This document shows, piece after piece, positions 1 to 10,933 of a DNA stretch of 36,623 nucleotides. The notes under the pieces were generated by a model, which was not told the origin of the DNA, did not search any database, and saw only the letters and a list, made by a program, of their open reading frames with translations. Numbering within the stretch: the first letter of the stretch is position 1; each line of letters opens with the position of its first letter. The stretch covers positions 3,085,523-3,122,145 of the forward strand of contig BFEA01000009.1 in the NCBI GenBank assembly GCA_003427395.1, in the 5' to 3' direction. Origin of the DNA: Chara braunii (Eukaryota > Streptophyta > Charophyceae > Charales > Characeae). A program made the translations under genes and the position numbers.

Positions 1-65
<65 letters not shown>
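1..65. repeat. (AG)n microsatellite
   Basis: Uninterrupted AG dinucleotide run at the very edge of the window, so its true length is unknown. A second AG block lies about 100 bp downstream. Confidence 0.97.
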
Positions 66-67
<2 letters not shown>

Positions 68-164
68 AACATATCATGAATCCGCAGAAGCATATTCAAC
101 CATTCCATTTTGAAAAGCAAGTAAGAGCAGTAAGAGAACTGGTACACTCGTTAATCGAACCTGG

Positions 165-166
<2 letters not shown>

Positions 167-226
<60 letters not shown>
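167..226. repeat. (AG)n microsatellite
   Basis: Second AG run of about 60 bp. Open frames on the minus strand that read Leu-Ser repeats through it are artefacts of the repeat. Confidence 0.96.
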
Positions 227-229
<3 letters not shown>

Positions 230-1583
230 TTATTTAGAAAGCAAGGAATCGAGCTATATTTAAAAGACAGATGATGAGGGCGAGAAAGCAGGACGTCCGC
301 AGGAAAAAAGCGAGGAGACAGAAAGAAGTCCAAAAATGATGGGAGGTGGTAGAAGGCAGGTAAGAAGTACGGCCGAATGCTGCAAAGTATCCTGAAGCTC
401 GAGCGATTAATCTTAAGAAAGCATCGTGAAGTACATCGTGGAGCTCTCCCTGAAACACGATCCAATCCCATGACGACAGCGGCGTCAGCAGATAGGCAGA
501 TTGCACCGAAGAGAGCAAACATCGGCAGAGCCCGACATGTTTCGATTGGCGCTGATAATCCAATCATCCTCAGGGGCATTGCAAGGGATCAGAATGACAA
601 ATGCAGAGCGTGAAAAGGAATAAATAGAGTTACTACAGTAGCGGCCTTGAGGTGAGCGAGGAGGTTTCCAGAAGTGGAAGCACATAACTCTAGGCAGGTT
701 GCAGTCACGCCGACGATCGTATGACATATAAACCACTGATGCTTGAAGTTCCACGGGAGATCCATAAATTCAAAATAGCAGGATCACAAGGCCATAAGCA
801 GAGCATCTTCCGAGACGAATGGCATCTTGAATGGTGCCTGGAAGAACAGGATCCGGGGTACTGCAAAAGTTAGGGAATGCAATGCAGTGGCAGCTGATGG
901 CACAATCGGCAATGCTGAGGCGGGGAGGTCAAGCGAAAGCAAAAGCGATAGTTTAGAGACAGGCAAGAGATAAGAGACCGGGGAGTATGGAGATAGAGAT
1001 AAAGGAGCTAGATGAGCAGGGGATCGTGAAAGTAGCGAGATGAGAAGGTCCTCTGCAGCATTGAACCGGAGGGCGCAGATGCAGTGTTGAGGGCGGGGTG
1101 GTAACCCATAGGACAGTCGATAATGAAGGAGACTAGCAGCCAGGGCAGATACGCGAATGCAAGGAAAAGAAAGCAGTAGGAGATAAGGACCGAGGAGCTA
1201 GAGTGGTGGGAAGGAGCCGCCACCGTAAAGGCAGAGAGTAGGAAGATGAAGAGAGGCATCCAGAGCGGCGACGGCGGACGAGTTGCTTTTGAAGTGTGAG
1301 TGAAGCCGATGTGAGGAGTGGATATTCGCAGGGAGCCAACATGTAGAGTCCATCCTTTGCGGGTGAATGGGACCGTTGATTAGGTGTCTGCCGCTAGAGG
1401 CCTTATCCGCCTTCCTTCAATTGTGACTGCATAGGCTGAGGACACATTTGTTTGAAATACCCGTACTGACTCTTACCCTTTTTTTCATGGACCCATCCTA
1501 ATATCATCCTTGTGCATAGCCGCAGTACCGACCTAGATCATTAGAAAACATGCTGCAAGGGTGTCAACAACCGGTTCAGGCCA
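227..1583. other. No recognisable gene
   Basis: Purine-rich on the plus strand with several short minus-strand open frames, none with a recognisable motif. It lies 3' of the minus-strand RT fragment and could hold eroded downstream sequence of that element, but nothing visible proves this. Confidence 0.5.
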
Positions 1584-2737
1584 TCATGAGCCTATTACAA
1601 AATTAGGCAGAGACAACTTAACAGGGAAAAGGACCGTTTCCCGTGTGTAGCTGTGATGCATCATTTGAAAAGAAGATTCCAACAGGGTGAGACACTTCAC
1701 CCAATCCTCCCAACATCCTGAGAATTTCCTCGAGAAGCTGTTCAAGGATCCATCAAAGTAGTAATCAGGGTAACCTCTTAACCGTAGCCCTTTCTTCAGA
1801 GTGAGTAAGAACAGAAGTTCGGTTGGGGCTGTGTGTCAAGGACCCTGGCTCTGTGCAGAACAGAACTAATAACTGCCAGCTTTTGCTGCTTGCTGGAAAA
1901 AGAAGCAAAGTCCTGTATGGCTTGGAATGAGATATGGCCTGTCTGTAGCAGCGAAGACTGATTAGGGTGGGTAGGCGCGCAACAGATACCCAAGGGCGGA
2001 AGAAATACCTGGAGTTGGCAGCCCAGGAAATCCCAACGGTCACGGGAACTCGTTTCTTCGAGGGTCAAATTCATATCGTAACAGCGATGAAAGGCTTCTG
2101 GGATGCTCTCAGCCTTCCTTCTGGAAATGATACTTCCTCTCCGAAATGTCACAAATACAGAAACATCGTCTACTAATCTAACACCATGAATTAATGAATG
2201 CTCCTTGCCCAAAGACAAAAGGAAGTGAAATTCATTGAATATACATAGCATTGCAGCCAATGCAGGGCTCGAGGACTTCCCCATCGGAACCCTGACCACC
2301 TGTTTCAACATGTTCCCCATGATCATGACATACTTATTCCGAAGGTGAAACCCGACGAAGTCTTCAATTGTGGAAAAACTGATGAATTTCCAGTCCATCA
2401 TCGTCTTGCTCGTAGACAATTTTGCACCCTTGCCTTTCTTCCTGACCCAGACCCTGTCATAGCCCTTAAACTGAAATACATATGTAAACCATTGCACAAC
2501 TTGTCGAATAGAAGAGTGAGGAAGTTTGCAGAACATCTCTTTAACATCAAAGCTAGCACTAAGGAGCGCATTCGAAGAGTCCATTGATCGGTTAATGTTG
2601 TCCAGCACAGGGATCAGCTCCTGTGTGCTGAACAGGTTAAAATGCAGAGAACGCGGAAAATTCTTCACAAGTATGTTGAGACAAGAGGTGATCAGAGGGG
2701 TTTCGGGTGCAGCGCTACCGGGAGCGCTGCGGCCCAC
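1584..2737 (-). pseudogene. Penelope-like reverse transcriptase fragment
   Basis: Minus-strand frame of 313 codons (2737 to 1796) with RT core motifs in order. Motif A is FDVKEMF (catalytic Asp near residue 64), motif B is VPMGKSSSPALA (about 149-161), motif C is RLVDDVSVF (Asp-Asp near 190-191), followed by RWDFLG (about 234-239). The frame stops at 1796-1798. In a neighbouring frame, thumb-like sequence continues (LRLRGYPDYYFDGSLNSF) to a stop near 1584, so a frameshift near 1800 splits the protein. Spacing and the PMG...SP.LA motif B resemble Penelope-like elements rather than L1 or gypsy RT, which have QGDP or PFGL there. The upstream side ends near 2700 at a GC-rich palindrome; sequence beyond does not continue the fold, so the copy looks 5'-truncated. 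No GIY-YIG domain is attached. Alternative: another RT lineage of uncertain placement. Confidence 0.6.
2709..2730. repeat. GC-rich perfect inverted repeat
   Basis: Arms GCAGCGCT and AGCGCTGC with a 6-base loop ACCGGG. It lies where RT similarity of the minus-strand fragment ends, so it may mark a junction. Confidence 0.7.
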
Positions 2738-4504
2738 GCGATTTCTGAACGCGGCCGCACCTCGCGTGAATTTCGAGACGGCTGTTTCCCGCGTAAGCCT
2801 TCAACGTGAGCTAAGGTGCGATGGTGATTGGCGCGTGTGAGGAGGCATATGCACGTGGAGGGCGATGAGGAGTGTTTTTGGGCACGTGTGAGGGAGTGCA
2901 AGCGGGAGCAGGTGATGGGAGAGGCAAACGAGAGCATGTGATGGGAGCGATTAATCTTGTCGGTCTGCTGCTTTCACGTTTGTGCTTAAAAGCTAAATAG
3001 CGAGTTCTGCGTCTACTTGGGTCATCTTCAAGGAAAGTACTCTTCCGATCAGGCGGACTTCCTTCTTCTTCAACCGGTAAGTGGTTTGGGTAGGTGGTCT
3101 GAACCCCCTGTAACAACTTGTCAACAGGCTTGTCAAGGAGTGTTACACTGGTTCTCCCTCTTCACGAGATGGAAGCTGGCCGTTGATGTCTTTGGAGCTA
3201 GGTTTGCCGTGTTTTTTGTGGCTGGCAGTGGGAGGAAGGGTTTTCTTCATCCCCCAAAGACGGTGGGGTAGGGTTTGGAGGGTGAGTGGTTAGGAGGATG
3301 ATTGGTTGAAGGAGAAGGGAGGGGATTTTGTGTGGGACTATGATCATTCTTATGCTAGATGGGAGTACTTTCTTCCCTGAGGGCTTTGGTAACGCTTCCC
3401 CTTTTTATCTTACTTTGCTGTGTAAATTTGTTTCATGATGATAACTCTAGCTGGAGATTTCGATATTGTTGATTTCGATGATTTGGTCGGATTTGTTGGT
3501 GATCTAATAAAAATTCCAAGCAATTTGCCAGTTAGTAGTTTTTGAATCTTGATGGCGATGACTCATAACGACCTCAAATAAGTGCTATTTGATCTGCAAA
3601 ATGTTTCTTAAACTGAGGTTTGAGAAACCGATTCGAAAATCCTCTTGGATATCAAATTGTTATCTGTTGATGTTGATGAATTTTATAATTTTTCTCCTTA
3701 TTTTTGCTTCGATTTTTTAGTAAGTGGTTTGTATTTTGATTTTTGAAATAAGTTTCTCAACGTGGGCTGATCCAACTTTTGAAATCCCTATATTAGTGTG
3801 CTCAAGTTCGCTCTCTTCTACTTCGAACTCGATATTTGACTTGATATTTGATTCGATATGGATTCCATATGTTTTAGGTCATAATTGAGTCTCTGGCTGT
3901 GAAATTGTAGGGCTAGGGCTCATAGGTGCTGAGTGAATTCTCTCCTTCAGGGTTGGAGCCCCTCCCTGCGAGGGTTATGCAAGGTGGGAGGCGTGATCCT
4001 TGAGAGGGTAGGGGCGGTTTGTGGGTTTGTTCTGTTTTGGGCCAGGCTGATTTGGGCTGGATCAGCCGAGGCGGTTGGGAGAGAGGACAAAGGGACGATG
4101 CTGATTTCAGTAAGGTGAGAGGTGGAGAGGTGTTTCACTTGGAGGGGGTGGGACATGAGGGAAGGGTGATCTTCGACTCTGCAGGGGCATACTCTAGGGG
4201 GTATTGTATGCTACTGAGGGGGCAGGAGTGGTTTAGGGGGCTGCTCTGAGCTGGGGCTGGAAGGTGAGGGGGTGCCTTTCAGTGGAGGCAGGAAAAGGGC
4301 AGGGGGTCGTTTTTTGGGGGGAGGAGAAAACCATTCGATTTCTTGTGAGCTTTTTACATCCAGCAGAGACGAGAATAGGCGTAGGAGTTTTCATGAGGAG
4401 AGAAGAAGTCCCCTCCTGTCTTCTTTTCTTGTGGGATTAATATGCCTTAGATCACTACGATTCTTAAAAAAAAAAAAATCTTCACAATCTTGACGCTGGT
4501 TGCA
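2738..4504. other. No recognisable gene; AT-rich stretch then G-rich stretch
   Basis: Sequence from about 3400 to 3900 is AT-rich and intron- or UTR-like; 3950-4350 is G-rich on the plus strand. Several GTAAGT/GTGAGT-type sites occur (for example near 3077), but no frame with a recognisable domain links them. An unrecognised gene's 5' region or introns is possible. Confidence 0.4.
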
Positions 4505-5075
4505 GTGGACCGTGTTGCTGTGATGGTTGGAAGTAATGCACTCTGTGGCAAAGGGGCTAGCCAATAGGGTGGAAATAGGGTACAGCTGCGGTGGAGATGG
4601 TGGCTCTACCGTCGTAAGTCTTGCCGGAGTAGGGTTGAGAAGGATTTTTTGCTGAATGACTGCAGCCAAGGCTTACTCTCATTCGTTTTTCAGACGTTTT
4701 CTTGGCCGTATTTCAAACAAGAGATCAGGTGAGTGGGAGAGGGAGACGGTGGGATATCATGCGTCCTACTAGTGAGCGGCTAGCTGGTAGGATGGGAATA
4801 GGGTACAGCAGCAGCGGAGATGGTGGCTCTGTTGCAGTAAGTCTTGCCGGAGTGGGGATAGGGGATTGGCTGGGGGTGTCTGAGTTTTTTTCGGAATTAT
4901 GCACATGTCTTGTTTCTTCTTCAAGAAGGTGAGTGGGACAAGTAGATGGCTGGAAAACAAGCGTTCTACCAGTAAAGGGGCTAGCTCGTAGAACAGAAAT
5001 AGGGCATAGCAGCAGCGGAGATGGTAGCTCTGTTGCAGTAAGTCTTGCCGGAGTGTGGTAAAGAGGATTGATGGG
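4505..5075 (+). repeat. Three diverged tandem copies of a ~200-bp unit
   Basis: The core (GGCTAG... AGGGTACAGC... GGAGATGGTGGCTCT... GTCTTGCCGGAGT) is seen around 4551-4650, 4774-4866 and 4976-5070. The shared GTCTTGCCGG lies at 4618, 4841 and 5042, giving spacings of 223 and 201 bp. Copies 2 and 3 also share an upstream GGTGAGTGGGA exactly 200 bp apart (4729 and 4929). Copy 1 is the most diverged. No coding signal is evident. Confidence 0.85.
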
Positions 5076-5209
5076 GGGGTTTGATTCTGAATTTTTCTGA
5101 AATCTGATGTAATAACTTGTTAAGTAACTCGAATATTCTTAGCCAAAGCCGGGTAATGGCCCCGGTATCTCAATGATCACAATTTTCAAAAGTCTATGTA
5201 AATTTTCAT

Positions 5210-5344
5210 ATGGGACGCTGGGCCCGGTTCCCAGCACGTGCTGCTCCCCACGAATAGATTGGAGCTTCGTTCCAAAAAAAAAAAAAAAAAAAAAAAACAA
5301 ACAAACAAACAAACAAACAAACAAACAAACAAACAAACAAACAA
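5210..5344 (+). mobile_element. Short SINE-like insertion, A/(CAAA)n tail
   Basis: A ~56-bp body starting ATGGGACGCTGG (5210-5265) is followed by a short spacer, 24 A's (5274-5297) and about twelve CAAA units. The body matches the reverse complement of 5594-5648, so it is a repeat family with an A-rich 3' tail, as expected for a SINE or the 3' end of a LINE. No A/B-box tRNA promoter is recognisable. Class assignment is inference. Confidence 0.6.
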
Positions 5345-5454
5345 GAGGTGATCCTCTTACAAGCAAGCAACGAAGGTTCAGATGATGTTGAACGTAACCC
5401 CTTCCTATACATCCTTTGTCGTTACATCCCCCAATTGAATTGAATCCAGCATCA

Positions 5455-5648
5455 GTTTTTTCTTTTCTTTTTTTTCTTTTTTCTTTTTTTGTCTTTTTTT
5501 TTCTTTTTTTTCCCAAAGAAAAGCCCTTGCGGTACCCCTCTATCCTGACAGTGGTAGGAAAACCGTCAGGATTGAGGGGTTACCTGTGGGGCTGCTCCAT
5601 CTATTGGTGGGGAGCGGTACCTGCTGGAAACTGGGTCCAGCGTCCCAT
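5455..5648 (-). mobile_element. Second SINE-like copy, opposite orientation
   Basis: The body at 5594-5648 reads, on the minus strand, the same start motif as the + strand copy at 5210. It continues through a ~20-bp hairpin (5531-5584) into a T-rich tract on the plus strand (5455-5513), i.e. an A-rich tail on the minus strand. The two copies diverge right after GGAGC. The T-rich tract could instead be the tail of the large minus-strand LINE, which would make this body its 3' end. Confidence 0.5.
5531..5584. repeat. Hairpin-forming inverted repeat
   Basis: Left arm GGTACCCCTCTATCCTGAC (5531-5549) pairs with the right arm at 5565-5584 over about 19 bp, with one mismatch and one bulge, around a 15-base loop. 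It sits just before the A-rich tail of the minus-strand SINE-like copy, where a LINE reverse transcriptase could bind its RNA. Confidence 0.8.
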
Positions 5649-6476
5649 TGATACATCATGAAGCACTGACATCGATGTTTGTTGTTTCATGGGGCTAAGG
5701 TTATTGCTGACTCATTCTGAGGCTCTGACATCCCATGGAGCTGCTAGTATCACCCCTCCTTTTTTAGGAGCCCCTTATCTATTAACCCCGCCCTTATTTC
5801 AGCAGCCCCCCCGTCTACTTATCACTGAGGCCCCCTTCCGAACAATATGACATTGCAACCTTGGTAATTTGGAACTTATGTAGGGAACAAGTAAGAAATC
5901 CGCCCTCAAGCTAGCACATGTGTGAGCACCACAATGCTTACGATTCTCATCCGTCGTTCCACCTTTGTCCTATCCTCTGGACCTGGACCTGGACCACACC
6001 AGATTTATAGCGAAGAATCTCTGCAGGCATGTAAACCTGTAGGCTCCCAGTTGTCGGGTCCACCTTTTTTGGCTCCTTTCGCATTCATAACAGTCACTGT
6101 CGAGTTGGCCCAGTGTGCCTATCCTGCTTGGGTCTTACCACTGTCACTGAGATTGCAGCCTATGGATGTCGCCAACTGCGCCTCGACTGTCTGGGGCTTT
6201 CTGCTCGCCGGCTGTCTTACTCGAAGGCTTGCGGAGCTGTCGAAGTGTCCACCCTTATGAAGACCTTGTCCAACCCTTACGAAGACCTGTTGCAGCTGTT
6301 GGAGGAATGGGGGCCGGGGTAGGGGGTATGGATCGGAGAGGAAGGAAGGGCGTGGGTGGGGGGATTGGGAGGATGGGCGGTGGTGTTTAATGGTGTTTAA
6401 TGGGGAGGAGCGTTTGGTGGTGGCGGAGTCGGCAGGAGGATGAAATTAGTGGGTAGGTACGAGATTTGGAAGTTTG
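5649..6476. other. No recognisable gene; possible LINE 3' UTR
   Basis: Lies directly 3' of the minus-strand LINE ORF2 stop at 6477. Contains a short tandem of TGGACC near 5976-5994 and a G-rich block near 6300-6440. Plus-strand open frames here show no motif. Confidence 0.4.
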
Positions 6477-7960
6477 TCAGGGTTTCCTGATCCAGGTGTG
6501 CTCTGTGCCTCTCCACGGCTTCCAAGTGATGTTTAGCTCGGGATCCACCTCACTGAAGATCTTAAGTGGGTCCTGCCATGTCTGCAAGTAGATTTCCGTG
6601 ATGGTCAGTCTTGCCTGCGGTTCTTTCTCGTTTGCATATTGCTGTTTCATGGTCCTCCATGCTTCGTGGGTGTGCGTTCTAATCACTTCTTCCAAGACTT
6701 GCTGGGCCTGCTGTAGTCCGAATTAGTGTTCTTTCCTTTCGAAGGAGCACCTTGCACGCCAAGCAAGCATTAAGACGTGGAGCCTTGTATATGAGAACAG
6801 GTTGACTGCAAACGCAGGCCACTGCTTCGGGACGCTTTCTTTCTTGCCAAGCAGCAGCAGGCCCAAATCCCAGGGAATGTGGTGAGCGGTGAGGGAGTGG
6901 AAGGCTGCATCCCACCANCGCCATATTTGGGCGACCATCGGACACGCCAGAAGACAATGTTCAAGCGTCGCGGGAGCCGGGGGGGAAGCTCTCCCACAGT
7001 AGGAGCAGATCGGGGATAGCAGCCCTTTCTGTTCCAGGTTAGTCCTGGACACCAGCCAATCCGGCGTGGGTAGACATCTGTGCAGGATCTGCCACTGCAG
7101 CGATCTGAGATTGGCGGGCATGATCTTAGAATACGTGTGCCATGGCAAGTTCTGCACTTGTGNCGGGTNGATGGGAGAGTCCCTGGTCCATCTTGCTATA
7201 ACGGTAGGCCCAATCTGNTGTTGTGGTGTCGATTGTCTGTAGCCCCCTTTAACCGTGTAGTTCCACATATACATCNGNTTACCATTCGCCCATTCCCACT
7301 CCTCAGGGTCAAAAGGCAGGGCTGCAATCGGAGTCGATGGTTCGTAGGCAAAGAATCCATCTTCTTGATTCCCCATCACTCTGATGTGCATGAGGGCCTC
7401 GCTATGTTCATTGCAGTTTAATTGTTCGTTTTTTGTTAACTTTGACACCCTCGCACCCGGCAGNGNCGGGGTATGAGCCTCCAGNCTGCATGTTTCATGG
7501 CTGTTCCTTTCCACTTTATAGATCATGAGCGGTAGTGGTAAGTCANCTCTTTTNACCACCCAGTCTCCTGGCTGCAGTGAGGGCCCTCTTTTCAGGGCGA
7601 GTTGCCAGGCCAATGGTACTGCTTCTTGCAGCGTTCGCAGTTTGGCCGAGANATGTTTAGTGTTTTTCAATTTAGGTTGTAGTTGATCTTGTGACATCCA
7701 GTCCGCTCTTGTGACATCCCACAGATTACCTATAGTATAAATGCCCCGCTTTACCCAGTTGAGCCACGACGAGTTTGCCCTAAGAGAGAAGGGATTCCCA
7801 TTGACATCAAGTATGAAGGGATTGCCAAAGAGGGGTTGACGCCATATCTCCTGCCACCTGCAGGCGGGTCGTTTCTGTTTTGGACCCCTCCTTTTCCAAA
7901 GTTTGAGCATGTAGGGCCACAATGGATCTTTGGATATATCTTCTTTTGTGGCCTGCCTCT
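6477..7960 (-). pseudogene. LINE ORF2 C-terminal part with zf-RVT
   Basis: Continues ORF2 in a different frame after a frameshift near 7950-8050. Contains the plant-LINE motif PLFGNPFI and a zinc-binding cluster PICSYCGR...LEHCLLACP, matching the zf-RVT domain (C-x2-C...H...C) usually found after the RT of plant L1 elements. An in-frame TAA at 6723-6725 truncates it. The same frame then continues for about 80 codons (HEAWRTMKQQYANEK..., ending TWIRKP) to TGA at 6477-6479, likely the original C-terminus. Eleven N bases between 6918 and 7652 give unknown residues. No RNase H domain is visible. Confidence 0.8.
6918..7652. other. Scattered ambiguous bases (N)
   Basis: Single N's at 6918, 7163, 7169, 7218, 7276, 7278, 7464, 7466, 7485, 7546, 7554 and 7652, spaced in otherwise called sequence. 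This looks like unresolved consensus between repeat copies rather than a scaffold gap. Confidence 0.9.
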
Positions 7961-10099
7961 CGTTCTGTGGGTGTTGGTTGTGGTGCGTGGGAGAGGGTAT
8001 GGACGTGCGTTTATTAGCCATTGGAAGGGGTGGACCCAGTTTTCGGCCGGTGACTCCGGGGCCAGGTTTGTAATCTGCAAACAGGCCAGCGGCGCCCAAG
8101 GGATGTCATCGGCTATGAGGAGTCTAACCAGTACTTTAAAAATGAGGGCCTCGCTTTCTCTTTCTGGGTCAAGTATTCCCAGCCCCCCTTTAGATCGTGG
8201 TTGTGTCAGTATGTCCCATTGCACTCGGTTAAGGGTTCCTTGGGATTGAGCTCTGTTTTTCCACAAAAAAGTTATCAGGGCCCGCCTGAGTCTACCATAC
8301 TGTTTTTTGTTGAGGGGCCATACTGCAAGTTTGTACCAAATTGCTACAAGGACAACATTATTAATTGCTAGCGCTCTTCCCACAAGAGACGTGTGCAGGT
8401 TCTCCCATCTGCCCATCCTGTCAATCGCCAGGTCTACCAAGTTTTCTCCATGATCCGGTGGGGGACCTAATGCTGTTAATTTTACACCCAAGATTCTGAT
8501 TGTTGTTTCTTTCGCAGCCCATGAAATCGGGGGTTGCGGGGGCGGCTCTTCATCAAGGGGGTGCAACCACCATCCTTCAGTTTTAGCATTCCAGTTCACC
8601 TTCATATCTGCGGCCATTGAGAATTGGTGTATGACCTCTAATAGCGCATGGAAACTTTGTTTATCTGCTTGGATTAGCACTGTGAGGTCGTCTGCGAACA
8701 GAGATGTCATCGGGACGAGGTGGGCTGGCAGTTCCGGGATTGGTACTTTCTGAATCCGAGGATGGGCTCTTATGAGTGAGGCCAGGGCTTCCATAACGAT
8801 GACAAACAGCAGGGGCGCTATAGGGTCCCCTTGGCGCACCGATCGCTGGAGGGCAAAAGGAGATGCCAAATGACCGTTGAGCATAATATTCGTTGATGCT
8901 GACCTGTGAAGGAGCTGTATCCAGTGACTGAAGACTGGCCCGAAGTTCATCGTGGTTAGGCACATGTCTAAAAAGTCCTAGTCGACGTGGTCATAGGCTT
9001 TTTCAAAGTCTATAAAGAGCACCGCTGCCGGGACCCTTCTCTGGCGAGCATATTTGATCGTTTCGTTGACCAGTAATATGTTGTCCTGGATATTACGGTT
9101 GGGCATAAAACCGGACTGATCGGGGTGTATGAGTAGATTCATAAGCAGCAAGAGTCTTTTGGTCAATGTTTTTGCCACTAGCTTATAGGGAACAGGGAGG
9201 AGCGTGATCGGTCTGTAGTTTCGGATCTCTTCCTTGTCGCCCTTTTTGTATAAAAGTGTCGTGACCCCTTGGCTCATCATTCCCCCAAACGAGCCTTCCC
9301 GTTGGATTGCTCCAGTGTACTCCATCAGATCATCTTTCAACAAATTCCAGAATTGTACCCAAAACTCCTTGGGGAAGGCGTCCACCCCAGGGGTTTTCTC
9401 ATCATTCATATCATCAAGGGCTCCCTTGACTTCCTCCATCGTGAGCGGGTTGTCCAATTGGGTTGCTTGAGCACTTGTGAGGCGTGTCTGAATTGCCTGC
9501 AGAAGTTGCTCGCGTGCTTGGGTGACTTGCTGTGGGGGTTTTGCGGGGGTTTGCGATGTGAACAACTTTTGATAGTATTTAGATGCATAGCCCACAATCG
9601 CGTAGGCATCTGTTGCTACTGGGGCATCCTCTTCAAAGGGGTGCTTGAGTGAGGGGACCGTGTTGGCTCTTGTCCACGCTTTGGCTATGTCAAAAAAAGC
9701 TTTGGCCATCGTGCCATGGTCCCGTTCCCGCTTGACGCGAGCCTGAATCCTCCAAGCTTGTGTTTGGTGGTCTATGTAGTCTTGGAGTCGGTTTCTTGCT
9801 TTCTGGAGCTCGTCGAAGGATGGGCATTGCAGCGGGTCCTTCATCAATTGCTCATCCCATTCTTCTACCTCCGTCATGAGTCTCTCCAGTATGGCTTTAC
9901 GGTCTCTTGCATGTTGGATTGAAAACCTCCTAGCTCGTTCTCTGAGTTGGGTCATTCCTTCGTTAACCCACGAGACCCTCTCACCTGTGATCGGCTTCTG
10001 TGTTTGCCAGTACTGCCAAAAGTCTTTTGTCATTTCCTTGAACTTAGAGAGGGGGAGAAGGGAGGTGTTAAGTTTATAAAAGCCCGGGCCTCGCTTGAT
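7961..10099 (-). pseudogene. LINE ORF2 reverse transcriptase domain
   Basis: Non-LTR RT motifs are in order on the minus strand: GVDAFPKEFW and NYRPITLLPVPYKLVAK, then SGFMPNRNIQDN, motif A FIDFEKAYDHVD, motif B SVRQGDPIAPLLF, and motif C SLFADDLTVL (Asp-Asp codons near 8687-8692). The catalytic FADD is intact. A TAG at 8978-8980, right after motif A where Trp is typical (DHVDWDFL), splits the domain. A frameshift near 7950-8050 separates it from the C-terminal part. The region between endonuclease and RT is helical and charged, typical of the ORF2 linker. In an active element this enzyme would copy element RNA at the nicked target. Confidence 0.9.
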
Positions 10100-10855
10100 G
10101 TGAGAGTGAAAAGACAGACCAAGTACAATCATCCTATGGTCAAAGGATTTACACGGACTGATAGGCATGATATCTGCTGTGATGACCAGACCCATGAGAT
10201 CCTTGGAGATAAGAGCCAGGTCAATTCGTGAGTTGGTTGTGCCCTGCTGTCCCCTAGGCGACAGGCAGGTAGTCGGGTGCAGCGTCCTGTACGCGTCCTG
10301 CAATTGCCTGTCCATCATAAATTGTTTGAGCATAGCGGTGTCCGGGCTGTGCCAAAGGTCATGAGCTCCTTGGCGTTGTGAGGATGATCTGCGGTCTAAG
10401 GCTGGGTCCAGCGTGGTATTAAAGTCCCCAGCCATTATCATCGGGGCGTCATCTGGCAGGTTTTGTTGTAATGTAAGCCAAAAGTCAATTCTGGCTGCTG
10501 GGTCGTTCGGGGCGTAGACACAGACCAGGTACAGTTCCTCATCTTGCATTGCCACTTTAAGGTACACCCACCGCCCGTGATGCTTGTCATAGTCGTATGT
10601 GATCGGCTTGAGTCTGGATGTTGGCGGCAACCAAATTGCCACCCCGGCCGAGGCTCTTGTTGTGGCCGGCACAGTGAAGGACGGGTGGGGCCAGAGAGCT
10701 TTAGCTTTGGCATTGTGGGGTATTGTATCTTGCAGGTGTGTCTCCTGCAGACATATGGCATCAGGCCATTGTCCCGTGTCCGGTGACCTGATCAGGTTGC
10801 AAATGGCATCTGTTTTGGCTTGTGAGGCCTGAATCAGACCGTTGACATTGATCGA
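10100..10855 (-). pseudogene. LINE ORF2 APE-type endonuclease domain
   Basis: N-terminal nuclease of ORF2, which nicks target DNA to prime reverse transcription. Visible motifs: SINVNGL (start of the fold), AICLQETHLQD (metal-binding Glu), GDFNTTLDP (Asp and Asn near 10418-10429), SRIDLALIS and FDHRMIVLGL (catalytic His). All main catalytic residues appear present. The frame is cut by a TGA at 10856-10858, immediately before SINVNGL where Trp is usual in this fold, so TGG to TGA is the likely change. Upstream the same frame continues through a Pro-rich, N-containing stretch to an ATG at 11033-11035, the probable ORF2 start. Confidence 0.88.
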
Positions 10856-10933
10856 TCAGATGTCCAGATCCGCTGTGTCCAGCTTAGCCGCCCATTGCGG
10901 CTGACGTCTGACCCGGGGGAGTAGAGGCGGGGG

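Noticed and set aside
151-579. Minus-strand frame with a long Leu-Ser run
   Set aside because: The run is a translation of the AG microsatellite and the rest has no motif.
5139-5516. Minus-strand frame with Lys/Glu-rich and Cys-Leu-Phe-Val repeats
   Set aside because: It is the translation of the A/(CAAA)n and T-rich tails of the SINE-like pair.
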